DNA of 64,000 nucleotides from Gymnothorax reevesii (taxonomy: Eukaryota; Chordata; Actinopteri; Anguilliformes; Muraenidae), in NCBI GenBank assembly GCA_029721435.1, contig CM056577.1:120965219-121029218 (forward strand), read 5' to 3'. Below are positions 1-12,330 of this stretch, one piece after another; within the stretch, counting starts at the first letter, position 1, and every line of letters begins with the position of its first letter. The notes beneath the pieces are model-generated. The model ran no database searches. It saw only the letters and a list, made by a program, of their open reading frames with translations, and had not been told where the DNA came from. Made by a program: the position numbers and the translations under genes.

Positions 1-856
1 ATGCAATACAACTATATGCCTCAATATTTTGGGAAATAAATGTTAAAAATAGTCTCCAGGGAGCGTTAAACAAATAAATTCGCCTGCCTTGTTGACGATC
101 GATAGTAGACTTAATCAGCCACGTTTTGCATGGTAATCTCGACACCTAAGGCCGTTAATAAGACGTTAAAATGGGGTAGACCTTACTGAACACTATAGCA
201 CCTAAAACAGCAGTCGCCCTCCAGTAGTGTTTCGTAATTAATCAAACGCTTGGAAAGTAGTTTGTCTCTCTGTTGCTTAACCCCCTTCCTTCTCACTGCT
301 TACCGCTAAATATATGACGATGATATCGGTATTAGAAATATCACACCGGCTTGTAGGAAGGTCAGCAAAACATTTGGTGTAAACTAGCAGGCAGTGGTCG
401 AATGGGCGCAGTGATGAGGCGAGGCGGAATCGTGATTTTCCATCCATAACTGGAAATGTGCAGTAGTTGATTTGGTTTAATTTAAATGCGGGTTTTATAT
501 GGTCATAAACGTAGGCCTAAATCTTTCACCTCTGAGACATTTAACGTCGGAAATCCTCACACTTCAAAAATTGAGTCAATTGTAGGGAATATTGTATAAT
601 TTCGTGCTGTTAGGTTAGCTGTGACCTTGAACTGAAGTTGAGATTCAAATTTTACTGCGCAACACACCCAGAGAACGTATGCATGTTTGCGGGCATAGGC
701 TACTGCTGCTCATCGCCATTGAAATATGCAAACGCAACCGCAATGTACCATTCAACAGCAAAGATGCCCCAATAAGGATTTACTTTATTAGGCTACTCTT
801 TAGATTTCCTTCTGCTGAACTGAACAGATTTCAAATGGAACTGAACAGATTTATAA
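1..856. other. AT-rich non-coding, no gene seen
   Basis: No convincing coding or RNA feature. Short ORFs have no family resemblance. Confidence 0.6.
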
Positions 857-1094
857 TATACTCTTACAAAAAAGAAACTATACATTGTTTTTAGCATCAA
901 TTTATTATATATGAAATGTTTTGACAAATGTGGAAAACATATTGAAATATACTCTCCGAGAAAATAAACTATACAAGTATTGAATTATTGATTACACTTT
1001 CTTTTCAACATGTTTTCCACATTTGTCAAAACATTTCATATACAATAAATTGATACTAAAAGCAATGTATAGTTTCTTTTTTTGGAAGAGTATA
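857..1094. mobile_element. foldback (MITE-like) inverted repeat
   Basis: Arms of about 86 bp (857-943 and 1009-1094) are reverse complements with few mismatches. Each reads atactctt...aaagaaactatacattg inward to gtggaaaacat. A 65-bp AT-rich centre separates them. No coding capacity. A flanking duplication was not resolved. Confidence 0.8.
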
Positions 1095-3440
1095 AATGAA
1101 ACACTTTAAGAAGAGTGCAGATTCACAAATCTGGTCCTTGGGTCCTGTAGTGCTGCTGGTTTCAGTCCTCCCCTCTGGTCGTGGAATGATTTTGAATGAA
1201 CGCACAAGGTGAACACAATTTCTAGACAGTCAGTGACATTTTGGGTCAATGCCCTGTCAGGCACTCAACCAGAGGAGAAAATCATTAGTTCTAGGGTCCC
1301 TGTTAATGCACTTGTTGTGATGTTCTTCAGTAATTATCCTGCCATATTAGTATAAAATACGTGTACTGTATGAAGTTAAATGAAAAATAATGGATGGCTG
1401 GCAGCAGAAATCAGATGCCCCCATCCCCCACACCACCAGAATCCTAATGCATCAGCATGTTGCAGAGAGTCACCTGCTTCTATTCCCCTGAGGTCTTTCG
1501 CTTTACCTCCTGACGGAAATCATTACCATCTCTGCTCTGTGGGGCTAATTAGTCTCACCTCTCCTGCTTTTACAGTCCTGGCAGAGGAACAATGATTATG
1601 TGTTCACATTCAGGCTTGCTTGAGCCTTCCAAAGTATTTTTCTTATCAATATTCTATGACGTGACAGAAGTATATGTGGAGAGGAACCCTAACCTGCGGA
1701 GCTATAATCAGCTGAAGTTGTGAGGTCATAAATACTGTATGTCATTAGAATGTTCTTTACTCAACATTGTAATGCAGTTGTAATAAATGCTACTATAGTA
1801 ATTGACAGTGGTTGAGTTCTTGAACTCTGGTTAAGACTAAAGAAAAGCAATTAACCCTTGAGGGTTGACTTGAATGGTATTTCAAAATGTTATTTCTGTG
1901 TTCTAGAATTTCATTGCTTTTAATTAAATTAATTTTTTTGTCAGTATGAGATCGACATCGCATTTGCAAATGAGACCTGAGTGTAGAAAATGGATAAAAT
2001 CAAATCAAGTAAAACTAATTGACGACAATAAATAACATCGATAACGCAATTTAAAATATGATGATATTAAAGTAGAAAAGATTATATAGTAAGCATGGCA
2101 AATTAATAATGTATTTATCAGGATATTCTAATCACATATTTGTGGTCTTGTTAAAAAAATGAGAACCAACCCTTCAAGAGGCAATTTTTCTAAGATTTAT
2201 AAGCACAGTTTTGGCAGAGGGTGGAAATTCACCATCTCCAAACCTGTTCATATTTCACCGTTTTGGAGATCTATGCCTGGAATAGAAAAATCACCCGTTT
2301 GTTCTGATTAACCCCTCCCCTGGGCACATGTTTCTGCCTGAAGCTAGCGCTACCTGGACTACAAACAAACGTGAATTGTGCATCCAAGATGTTTGGCCCT
2401 AGCTCAAGGCAGAATAGAGTGCCCATGGAATTTATGACTATTTTTCATGAAAGAAGTGTCCCTGAACAATAATAATAGTTAAGTACCTTGGATTATCAAT
2501 TTTGTAAAGAGGAAAAGGTTCTCAAACTATGTACGAGAGGCGACCACGTCCATATTTGGACCATGCTCTTTCACACCAGAATCACCACCCCCGAAAAATG
2601 TAAGTGTAGGATCAAACTTTGATGTCTTAATGTTTTGTATGTGATGTCTTGATGTTTTTGATGTCAACTAAAAATATGTTGGCAACCCATAGGGAATGCT
2701 ATTTTAACCCTTTTTAGACCTTAACAGCATGTGTGTGCAAATGTACATGAAATATATACAAAATACACACAAAATACATTGGTCATTTATAGCCAAGACT
2801 GCTAAATGCAAAATGCAAGTTGTTGAACTATTTTCATCAACTAGAATGATTTTCTCCCAGGATGAACACTTCTGCTGACCTTGTAAAAATTCAACAAATT
2901 TCAGCCTTCCATTTTGCCTTTTTGTGAAGGTTAAGCGATTAAAGTTGTAGAACATACTATAGTACATACAAATTCTGTACTGTATCTGTCATGTTTATTT
3001 GCTTTGTCTGGGTACAGGATAGAGTTGTTTATGGGCTTGACTCCTCCTCTAATCCTTGACACAGACAGTACTTTTCTATGCCATGTGCTCTAGTTTCTTT
3101 GTCATTTTCTTCCTGCGGCATTTTAATCAAGATCATTGGAGGAACAACATGTTAGCCTCTGATTTTGCATAGTGTTTTATCCTTCTCAATTTTGAGTTTT
3201 TGGTGAGTATATTTCCAATTTGATGATTTACAATTACATGTATATCATTACATGTACATCATCCTCCTCTCTACACCTTACAAAGACCACATTCAGTTTA
3301 GTAACAAAACTATTCTTCCTGTGTATTTTCCCTGTATGTGTTGAGTTAGCTCACCAAAACAAACTCCAATCGAATATGCTGATTGTGACAGTGCGTTCAG
3401 GAACCACACGCAAGAGAGGGAAATCCAAAAAACTCATGCC
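1095..3440. other. non-coding, no gene seen
   Basis: AT-rich sequence with only short random ORFs. Nothing recognisable. Confidence 0.5.
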
Positions 3441-3471
3441 TTAACCGGAGTCCGAGTCAAAGCAAAAAAAA

Positions 3472-3502
<31 letters not shown>

Positions 3503-4560
3503 CACACACCACACTCAGGAATTGCCAAGCCACAATACTAAATCCAAAAACAGTGTCGACTAGACAGGCAGGGGTCAGAACCAGTAAGACAGATGAGCAG
3601 AGGTACAAAAACGAGGCAAAAAGTTGTAGTCGATGAACAAAGCCAAGGGTCATACACAGGGCATCCAAACACAGAAATCGTGGTCATACAAAAATGGGTC
3701 AAAATCCAGAAAGACAAAAACAATACAAAATGGGCAATGGCAAGAATCAAAGTCAGACAAACCAGTAGAGGCGAAACATACTCAATGGCATATGAGGCGC
3801 TCTGCACAAAGAAATATTGATCAACGTTCTGACAAGAGCTGTGTGTGGAAAGACTGCTTAAATACACACAGGGAAGGTCACGTGCTATACAGAGATTAGC
3901 TGTGGGGAATGGGGCTAATTACATCGGGAGAATCACATGAGGGAAACCCTAACCACGAAAATTGGCAAAAGACAAAACACAAACAGGAATCATACAAACC
4001 GCCTATGACATTAAAACAGCTCTGGTCCAGGAGTTCTACATGCACAGATAATGAGCGCAGGAAAGTAATTAAGCACGTGTGAGAGATCTCGCTGAAACTC
4101 AGGAGAAGGCAGGGAGAGCTTAGCAAGAGGCGGAGACTAGAACAGGGCGATTGCATAGAGGGAATTAGTCTAAATTAGTAGCGGTGCAACTTTACAGATT
4201 TAACTAAAGTGCTCGTTAGTAAGTTAGTAACCTATATACATGGATTAGTTGTGTTAGTAGACTATGATACAAAATACAAATGTTAGTTTTATTAGTAATC
4301 AGAACAGAATGATGAAGGAACTAAACGAGGATCGAAGGAATATTTTAAACACCAGACTTCATTTAAATCACCCGAAGTCAGTGGGCACGCAGACAGGGAA
4401 GACAGACTGAACCAACTACATGGGAGACAAGTGCAATGGAACTGAGAAATGGAATGAAATAAAAACCTGAGTATTACAATCACCAAAAAGAATAAATAAA
4501 AGACAAAATCATGAACACAGAACATGAACATAAACATGACCAAAAACCATAACCCTGACA
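3441..4560. repeat. unclassified interspersed repeat-like segment
   Basis: Begins at an A-run followed by (AC)n (3463-3508) and continues as purine/A-rich text with repeated phrases such as caaaaatccag, gtcaaaatccag and cataaccctgaca. It resembles dispersed non-autonomous retroelements of fish in style, but no terminal repeats were proven. Confidence 0.35.
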
Positions 4561-5903
4561 CTGATAGGGTAATAAAGTATTGAATCTTGAATGTTTGTAC
4601 AATTGGTCGTTTTCTTCATCCAAACCATTATGTGCTCAGATTCAAAACTGTACTGAGACGGACAGTGAATTTGTACTGCAAAAAAAGTTTATTTTAACTG
4701 GCATGTTAGTTTTGGATGGCAGCTTAAAATCTATGTTTTTTTTTTTAAACTGAAGCAGAAAATATTAGTTTGTTTACGGTTACTTTATCCCGTTGGCAAA
4801 TGCAGCTAGAGACCATCTTGCTATGGGCTCACAATAGCTGCTCTCCTTAACCCCCTGAACTCCAGTGCCCATGCTCGGACCTCTCCCACCTTTGACCTTG
4901 GCCTTCATATTGATCTCAACTACATACCTGTAAAGGTTTGTGACTGTATCTTGCATAGTTTTCATGGTAAGTCGTTGACAAAATCTGTCCAAGAGGTTGA
5001 CCGATCAATCGGCCGGCCGATTAATTAGGCCGATTATTAGGCATTTTGGCTTAATCAGCATCGGCCGATGCCAGCACTCACAAGGTTGATTAAAAATGAC
5101 TGCAACTCAGGACCTGGCGAAAAAGCAGATTTGGTCCAAAAATGCCTCTTGGGCCAGGCCTATTCTCTCCACACCAATGCAGTGTTGGATGCTGAAATTG
5201 GGTTTAAATGAAAGTATTAGCAGGGTTCTGCTGCCCAGGACCCTCCGAGTGGTGGTCGGAGAATTGTTAGTATGTCCGCGCTCCCTGGAAATTTTTTTGC
5301 GTGAATTTGAAAGCAGATATTGCCTCTGAGTCACAAGATTACTGTGTTTCTTTGATGTTCTCCTCGGCGCGTAGTGAGATGCCTCTAATTTTCATAGATA
5401 GATGCCATATTTGTTTTTCTAATTTGTATCCAAATACTTTTGATTAAATTTCTGAATAAGACAATAATCAACAACTGTCATGTATGTTTCAAACATTTCT
5501 TCAGTGGCGCCCTCTTGACAGAGAACAAAAAGGGTGATAAACATCTTTAAACTGCTTATTAGTCTTTAGTCTTAATAGTCTTAATCTGTTTCGGTCATTT
5601 TTCTTGATAAAATATACTTCAACTCTCCTTTCCCAGGTGTAGCTAATTCTCTTCGTTAGAGATAAAACTCATCAACTGAAGGCAAAAAAAGTGCGCATTT
5701 CAATCTTTGTTTTCCATTAAACAATCATGAAGTGAGGGTTTGATGGCTTGCTTTGTAAGATGTGGCAAAAGACGCAGAAAAAGACGCCGAAAAATCTGCA
5801 ACATTTTTTTCGTGAAGGGTTACCTATTACGGCAGGTGAATTAAACATTTTTATTGAAGTTATTATTCACTCGCCTTGACATTTTATTAAAAGGGAAACT
5901 GTG
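4561..5903. other. non-coding, no gene seen
   Basis: No supported feature. A short self-complementary stretch (gatcaatcggccggccgatt) sits near 5003-5022. Confidence 0.5.
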
Positions 5904-6540
5904 TAGGGGAGCACCGGTGCGAAAGTAACTCTGGACAAAATTAAAACGGCGATTTACTCTCCACCATCCGCACTTCAATGGCTCATACTAGGTCAGCACG
6001 TGCAGCTTGCGACACTCTCCAGACCCGCGAAAAATCTTGAGGCGTCGAGGCTTCCCCGCGGCACGAGACGGGGAGGACCGTTTTCCACATCGGTGAGTAA
6101 ATTCAGACGAATGGTAAACTTTTTGGATTTAAAGGTTGTTTTTATCACTCCATGTGTCATATTTATGATGAAATGTAAGGTCATTTAGTTTTGTAACATA
6201 TCCTGAAGTTTGAAATGCCAGACTTTTTCCACTTTGGAAGTAATCCTCGTTCAAATGTCAGGAGTCACCGTCGGGACTGAAGTAGCAACGGTTACGTTTG
6301 TCCCTCTCTGCTAATGCGGCCGCATTTCGTGTTTAAAAGCTCAATAAAAATGTGTGGTATGTTTTACCGACAGAAAATGCCAAGAGTTAGGGTCAGAACT
6401 ACCCAGAGAGGAACGGTTGACCCAGAGGTTTACGCAAGGGCCTTTTTTAGGCCATAGTATAAGGAGGGCAGCAGAGGTGTTTGGCGTTTGTCATGTCACC
6501 CTGTTCAGGTACTGCAAGAGGAGGGCAGAGGCAGGAGGGC

Positions 6541-7506
6541 AGCAGACCAGGGCCCCGGGGTACAGGGGTCACAACAGAGTCTCCACAGAAGAGCAGAAGA
6601 AGAGACTGCAGCAGACCAGGGCCCCGGGGTACAGGGCTCACAACAGAGTCTCCACAGAAGAACAGGAGAAGAGACTGCAGCAGACCAGAGCCCCGGGGTA
6701 CAGGGTTCACAACAGAGTCTTCACAGAAGAACAGGAGAAGAGACTGCAGCAGACCAGAGCCCCGGGGTACAGGGTTCACAACAGAGTCTTCACAGAAGAA
6801 CAGGAGAAGAGACTGCAGCAGACCAGAGCCCCGGGGTACAGGGTTCACAACAGAGTCTTCACAGAAGAACAGGAGAAGAGACTGCAGCAGACCAGGGCCC
6901 CGGGGTACAGGGCTCACAACAAAGTCTTCACAGAAGAACAGGAGAAGAGACTGCAGCAGACCAGAGCCCCGGGGTACAGGGTTCACAACAGAGTCTTCAC
7001 AGAAGAACAGGAGAAGAGACTGCAGCAGACCAGGGCCCCGGGGTACAGGGTTCACAACAGAGTCTTCACAGAAGAACAGGAGAAGAGACTGCAGCAGACC
7101 AGAGCCCCGGGGTACAGGGTTCACAACAGAGTCTTCACAGAAGAACAGGAGAAGAGACTGCAGCAGACCAGGGCCCCGGGGTACAGGGCTCACAACAGAG
7201 TCTTCACAGAAGAACAGGAGAAGAGACTGCAGCAGACCAGGGCCCCGGGGTACAGGGCTCACAACAGAGTCTTCACAGAAGAACAGGAGAAGAGACTGCA
7301 GCAGACCAGGGCCCCGGGGTACAGGACTCACAACAGAGTCTTCACAGAAGAACAGGAGAAGAGACTGCAGCAGACCAGAGCCCCGGGGTACAGGACTCAC
7401 AACAGAGTCTTCACAGAAGAACAGGAGAAGAGACTGCAGCAGACCAGAGCCCCGGGGTACAGGACTCACAACAGAGTCTTCACAGAAGAACAGGAGAAGA
7501 GACTGC
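6541..7506 (+). repeat. 14 x 69-bp in-frame coding repeat inside the pogo transposase
   Basis: Fourteen head-to-tail copies of 69 bp encode QQTRAPGYR-x-HNRVFTEEQEKRL (23 aa, x = G, A, V or T). 69 is a multiple of 3, so the transposase frame is kept, and the other forward frames and one reverse frame also stay open. The unit joins the HTH region to the following AYIQRAADIYFGLSPKEV region, which is normally reached after a single FTEEQEK segment. Confidence 0.95.
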
Positions 7507-7602
7507 AGGCATATATACAGAGAGCAGCTGATATATATTTTGGCCTGAGTCCTAAAGAGGTGGGAGTAACACCGCAGACAGAGCTACACCACTACTGCCA
7601 TA

Positions 7603-7699
7603 TAGCAAGCACCTCCAATCCGGATCTGCCCCGGCTCTGAGCCGGATCAGCTGGAGCCGGGGCAGATCGGGGTCAGATCCAGAGCGGAGGTGCTTGCTA
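7603..7699. repeat. foldback hairpin inside pogo intron 1
   Basis: The 14-bp ends tagcaagcacctcc and ggaggtgcttgcta are perfect inverted repeats. Inner segments (gatctgccccggct / agccggggcagatc) extend the stem. The hairpin lies within the intron 7560-7721. Confidence 0.85.
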
Positions 7700-9807
7700 C
7701 CTCTTTTTTATGCTGTTTTAGGTGCGAAAGTTTGCATATGTGCTGGCCGAAAATATTGGCCTCAAAAGTCCATGTTCATTGGAGAAAAACCAGATGGCAG
7801 GGAAAGATTGGCTCACCTCCTTCCTCGAGCGCAACAAACCCTGTCCATCCGTCGACCTCAAGCCACCAGCATGTCCTGTTCCACCAGCTTCAACAAGACC
7901 AACGTGACAGCGTTTTTTTAACAACCTAATGACTGTCCTCACCCGCTATAATTTTAAAGCAAAGGACATCTGGAACATGGATTAAACAGGTAAAGATTTA
8001 TATTTAGATAAATTAAAAAGCAACACTGATTTGCCACAGCAAATATTCATTTCATTTATTATTTCAGGTACCACAACGGTTCAAGTGTCAGACAAAATCA
8101 CTGCCACCAAGGGGCAGCACCAGGTCGTTGCTAAGACCTCTGGGGAAAGAGGGACACTGGTGACTGTAGCCTTTGCTGCAAATGCACAAGGCAACTTTGT
8201 TCCCCCTAACTTTATCTTCCCAAGGAAGAAGTTCCAGGACCTCTGCATCCGGGATGGTCCCCCTGGCTGCACTGGTTCTGCCAATGGATCGGGGTGGATC
8301 CAGGAGACAGATTTTTTGGCGTTTTTACAGCATTTTGCAAGACACACCCACGTGACCCCAGAGTCAAAGTTACTGCTACTCTTAGACAATCATGCATCAC
8401 ACCTCTCTGTGGCAGCTATTGACTTTTGCAAGTCACAGGGCACTGTACTCCTGTCTTTTCCACCCCACTGCTCCCACAGTCCCCAGCCGCTGGACCGAAG
8501 TGTTATTGGTCCTCTGATGCACTACATTAACAGTGCAGCAGACAACTGGATGCGAGTGAACCCTGGAAAAACTTTGATCATCTACCACATCCCAAGTTTT
8601 GTGGCTAAAGCTCTGCCTCAAGCTGCGACATCAAGCCCCATTTCGTCTGGGTTTGAGTGTACCGGTATCTGGCCCTTTAATCCAGATATTTTCAGTGAGG
8701 CAGACTTTGATCCAGCTCCATCACCAGCGCCCTCTTCATCACCAATGTCCTCTCCATCACCAGCGCCTGCTCCCTTAAGACACCACCAACCTAGCCAGAG
8801 CCCATTTGAGCTGCATCCCCATGAGTCTGCCATTCCTGTAGATGGTGAGAGTTTGTGTGTGTGTGTGTGTCTTTAAATGTGCATGTTGAGCCTTGCTAAG
8901 CATTTTTTTATATTATCTATCCAGCTATGTTAGTGGTTCCAAGAACATCTATTGGTACGCCAGTACAGAGGTTCAGCCCAGAAAAGGTTCGCCCATTTCC
9001 AAAGGCTGGCTCGAGGAAAGAAAATAAAAGGAGAGGCAGAAAGAGGTGAGCAGATTGTCATTTTTAACTCGTCTTGACTTTCTTGCTTGTATAAAAACAA
9101 GCTGATTCTGACTATAATCTCATTGAATGTTGCAGGTCAACAGCAGTACTGACCGACACCCCAGTGAAAGCTGCTTTGGAGGAGGAGAGTCAGCAGAGGG
9201 GCCAGATAAACAGTCCTCATCAAAACACCCAAAGAAAACGAGGTTTAGTGGACACACTGCAACCACAGTTTCTCAGGGCAATGATGATGAGTGTCTTGTT
9301 TGTGGGGAGACATTTGCCTCATCTTTGCCTGGAGAAGTGTGGGTGCGGAGGCATGCACTGAGGGTGCCACTCATTATATCTGTCACAACTGTGATAATGA
9401 GTTATGTCATAATTTTTATTAATAGACCAATTGCACATTAAACATGTTCATGTTTGAAACATTTGAAGTAAATTAAAATGTTTAAAACAAATGTCTGGCT
9501 GTTTTTGCTTCTGTTTTAACGAGAGAAATTTTATAAGATTCCAGTAAATTGTATCACATTACTTTTGCTCTGCCCGTGCATTACTTTCATCCCGACTGGA
9601 TGGGTCGAAAGTAGCAATGCGCAACGTCCGAACTATCGAAGTGAAACTATGCTGAAGTCAATATATATTGGGATGATTTAGCACCTGATATTGACAATGC
9701 ACACATGAAAGTAGTTAATCAGTCCGAAAAATTTTTCCGGTCTGTAACGATACCTTTTAAAATGACGTCCATGTGAAAAATGTTACTTTCGTAGCAGCGC
9801 TCGCCTA

Positions 9808-10591
9808 CTTAACCGCAAATGGACCATTCATATTGCTGGAAAGCGTGTTTACCAAGAACAATGATTAAAATCGGGTCAAGAATCTCATGCGTTTCAAGGT
9901 ATGTTTCCGCCCCCTTGGTTTTCCGTCCATCGACCACCACTGTTATTAAACACTGATAGATTAACATGCAGAGAATGTTAAAAGAATGAAATCTCAAAAG
10001 AGATTTTCTTTGCTGTCGTTTATGTAACAAAACTTTTCTCCCGGAATGCAAACCCTTAGCAAAAAGTAGTATATTTGAAGTTCATTTTATTGAGTATACT
10101 TGAGCATAAGTATAGAAAGTATACTATGGACCTTGTACTTGTAGTGTACTGGAAAGTATACTAATTTAATACTTCTTCGGACTAAATTGGAACATCTTAA
10201 GTTTATAAAAGTATACTTCGACTTTAAGCAAAGTAAACTGAACGTACCGATCTAGTTTACATCTAAGTTTTATTCTATACTGCAAGTACACTACAAGTGA
10301 ACTTTTTAGTATACTGTGAATGAACTAGTTGTATACTTTTAGCATACTTTTCGATTTATGAAAGTATACATTTAAGTATACTGCAAGTAAACTTACAGAT
10401 ATACTGCTAGTTTATTGGTTGTATACATCTAGTAAACTTTTCAGTTCATTAAGGTATACTGTGGGGTATACTGCTGGGAAACTTAAAGAGTGCCATTGGA
10501 TGTTTCATGACCACAGTGAGTTAGGACTTCAGGTTCTGATCAGACAGACAACATCCTCATCACTGCACTGGAGTATTGTGTGTTACAAAAC
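9808..10591. repeat. degenerate agtatac-rich repeat region
   Basis: Between about 10070 and 10490 the motifs agtatact, aagtata and gtatactt recur many times on both strands at irregular spacing, with partial inverted symmetry. No ORF. Confidence 0.6.
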
Positions 10592-12173
10592 CCAAAACCA
10601 GTGAAGTTGGCACGTTGTGTAAATAGTAAATAAAAACAGAATACAATGATTTGCAAATCCATTTCAACCTATATTCAATTGAATACACTGCAAAGACAAG
10701 TTACTTAATGTTCGAACAGGTAAACTTTGTAATTTTTTGCAAATATTTAGCTCATTTGGAATTTGATGCCTGCGACATGTTTCAAAAAAGCTGGCACAAG
10801 TGGCAAAAAAGACTGAGAGAGTTGAGGAATGCTCATCAAACACTTATTTGGAACATCCCACAGGTGAACAGGCTAATTGGGAACAGGTGGGTGCCATGAT
10901 TGGGTATAAAAGCAGCTTCCCTGAAATGCTCAGTCATTCACAAACAAGGATGGGGCGAGGGTCACCACTTAGTGAGCAAATGCGTGAGCTGATTGTCGAA
11001 CAGTTTAAAAACAACATTCCTCAATGAGCTATTGCAAGAAATTTAGGGATTTCATCAGCTACGGTCTGTAATATCGTCAAATGGTTCAGAGAATCTGGAG
11101 AAATCACTGCACGTAAGCCACAAGGCCGAAAACCAACACTGAATGCCCGTGACCTTCGATCTTTCAGGCGGTACTGCATCAAAAACCGACATCAGTGTGT
11201 AAAGGGCATCACCTCATGGGCTCAGGAACACTTCAGAAAACCACTGTCAGTAACTACAGTTCATCGCTACATCTGCAAGTGCAAGTTAAAACTCTACACT
11301 GCAAAGCGAAAGCCATTTATCAACAGCACCCAGAAACGCCGCCGGTTTCGCTGGGCCCAAGCTCATCTAAGATGGACTGATGCAAAGTGGAAAAGTGTTC
11401 TGTGGTCAGACGAGTCCACATTTCAAATTATTTATGGAAACTGTGGATGCCGTGTCCTCCGGACCAAAGAGGAAAAGAACCATCCGGACTGTTATAGGCA
11501 CAAATGGTGATGGTATGGGGGTGTATTAGTGTCCAAGGCATGGGCAACTTACGCATATGTGAAGGCACCATTAATGCTGAAAGGTACATACAGGTTTTGG
11601 AGCAACATATGTTGCCATCCAAGCAACGTCTTTTTCATGGACGCCCCTGCTTATTTCAACAAGACAATGCCAATCCACATTCTGCACGTTACAACAGCAT
11701 GGCTCCGTAGTAAAAGAGTGTGGGTACTAGACTGGCCTGCCTGTAGTCCAGACCTGTCTCCCATTGAAAATGTGTGGCGCATTATGAAGCGTAAAATACG
11801 ACAACGGAGACCCCGGACTGTTGAACAACTTAAGCTGTACATCAAGCAAGAATGGGAAAGAGTTCCACCTGAAAAGCTTCAAAAATTGGTCTCCTCAGTT
11901 CCCAAACGTTTACTGAGTGTCGTTAAAAGGAAAGGCGATGTAACACAGTGGTAAAAAGGCCCCTGTGCCAACTTTTTTGCCATGTGTAGCTGCCTTTAAA
12001 TTCTAATTTAATGATTATTTGCAAAAAAAAAAATTAAAGTTTCTCAGTTTGAACATTAAACATCTTGTCTTTGCAGTGTATTCAATTGAATATAAGTTGA
12101 AAAGGATTTGCAAATCATTGTATTCTGTTTTTATCTATGATTTACATAAAGCGCCAACTTCACTGGTTTTGGA
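10592..12173 (+). mobile_element. Tc1/mariner-like element, near full length
   Basis: The ends are inverted repeats: ccaaaaccagtgaagttggc at 10592 and its complement ending at 12173. Inner flanks also match (aacagaatacaatgatttgc). 1.58 kb with a damaged transposase inside. The exact target duplication was not resolved. Confidence 0.9.
10950..11954 (+). pseudogene. Tc1-like transposase, inactivated
   Basis: Starts MGRGSPLSEQMRELIVEQF. There is an in-frame TGA at 11025-11027, then an open stretch through an HTH (AIARNLGISSATVCNIVKWF) to the first catalytic Asp in LWSDES. A deletion near 11500 and a frameshift near 11700 separate this from FQQDNANPHSA (second Asp) and SPDLSPIENVW (Asp-Glu region). 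Three lesions make it non-functional. Confidence 0.88.
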
Positions 12174-12237
12174 TTTCACCAGAGGGAAGATACAAACCTA
12201 CTGGCCCGCCAACACCTGCTCCAGCAGGGACTGATTT

Positions 12238-12330
12238 TCATAGGTGGTCTCCCATCCAAGCACTAACCGAAGCCACACCTGCTTAGCCTCCACGCAGCCA
12301 GTGCAGATCAAGCTGTGGTAGGGTTGCTAG
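12238..12330 (-). pseudogene. 5S-rRNA-derived SINE fragment
   Basis: The minus strand reads GCTAAGCAGGTG ... GGTTAGTGCTTGGATGGGAG, matching the 3' half of vertebrate 5S rRNA, followed by a TGCTGGAGCAGGTGTT tail as in fish 5S-derived SINEs. The 5' half is diverged. It abuts the right end of the Tc1-like element at 12173. Confidence 0.75.

Larger units (their letters stand above)
6377..9420 (+). pseudogene. broken pogo-family transposase gene
   Basis: The exon/intron layout is recognisable: 6377-7559, 7722-7989, 8068-8844, 8925-9045, 9136 onward, all with GT/AG borders. Exon 1 starts MPRVRVRTTQRG, then shifts frame into GHSIRRAAEVFGVCHVTLFRY (HTH). Exon 2 encodes RKFAYVLAENIGLKSP and NQMAGKDWLTSFL. 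Frames shift again near 7840 and 7915, and the Glu codon expected after the first catalytic Asp is a TAA (7983-7985). Exon 3 is a clean 259-codon nuclease core ending with IWPFNPDIF. The last exon has a CLVCGE zinc-finger remnant split between two frames. Known role: cut-and-paste transposition. This copy cannot make a full protein as read. Confidence 0.85.
5906..9805 (+). mobile_element. pogo/Tigger-like DNA transposon, 3.9 kb
   Basis: Terminal inverted repeats at 5906-5930 and 9781-9805 share a GAGC box and CGAAAGTAAC. TA duplicates flank the element (5904-5905, 9806-9807). Inside is a spliced pogo-family transposase gene: a HTH region, a second DNA-binding region, then a DDE_1 nuclease (NMD, LLLLDNHASH, PQPLDRSV). 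The length fits an autonomous element, but the reading frame is broken in several places. Confidence 0.88.

Noticed and set aside
6447..7548. Alternative forward and reverse ORFs over the pogo repeat
   Set aside because: The 69-bp unit is a multiple of 3 and lacks stops in several frames. Only the frame with HTH and FGLSPKEV context matches a known family.
12238..12330. Functional 5S rRNA gene
   Set aside because: The 5' half is diverged, the internal promoter is damaged, and a SINE-type tail follows.
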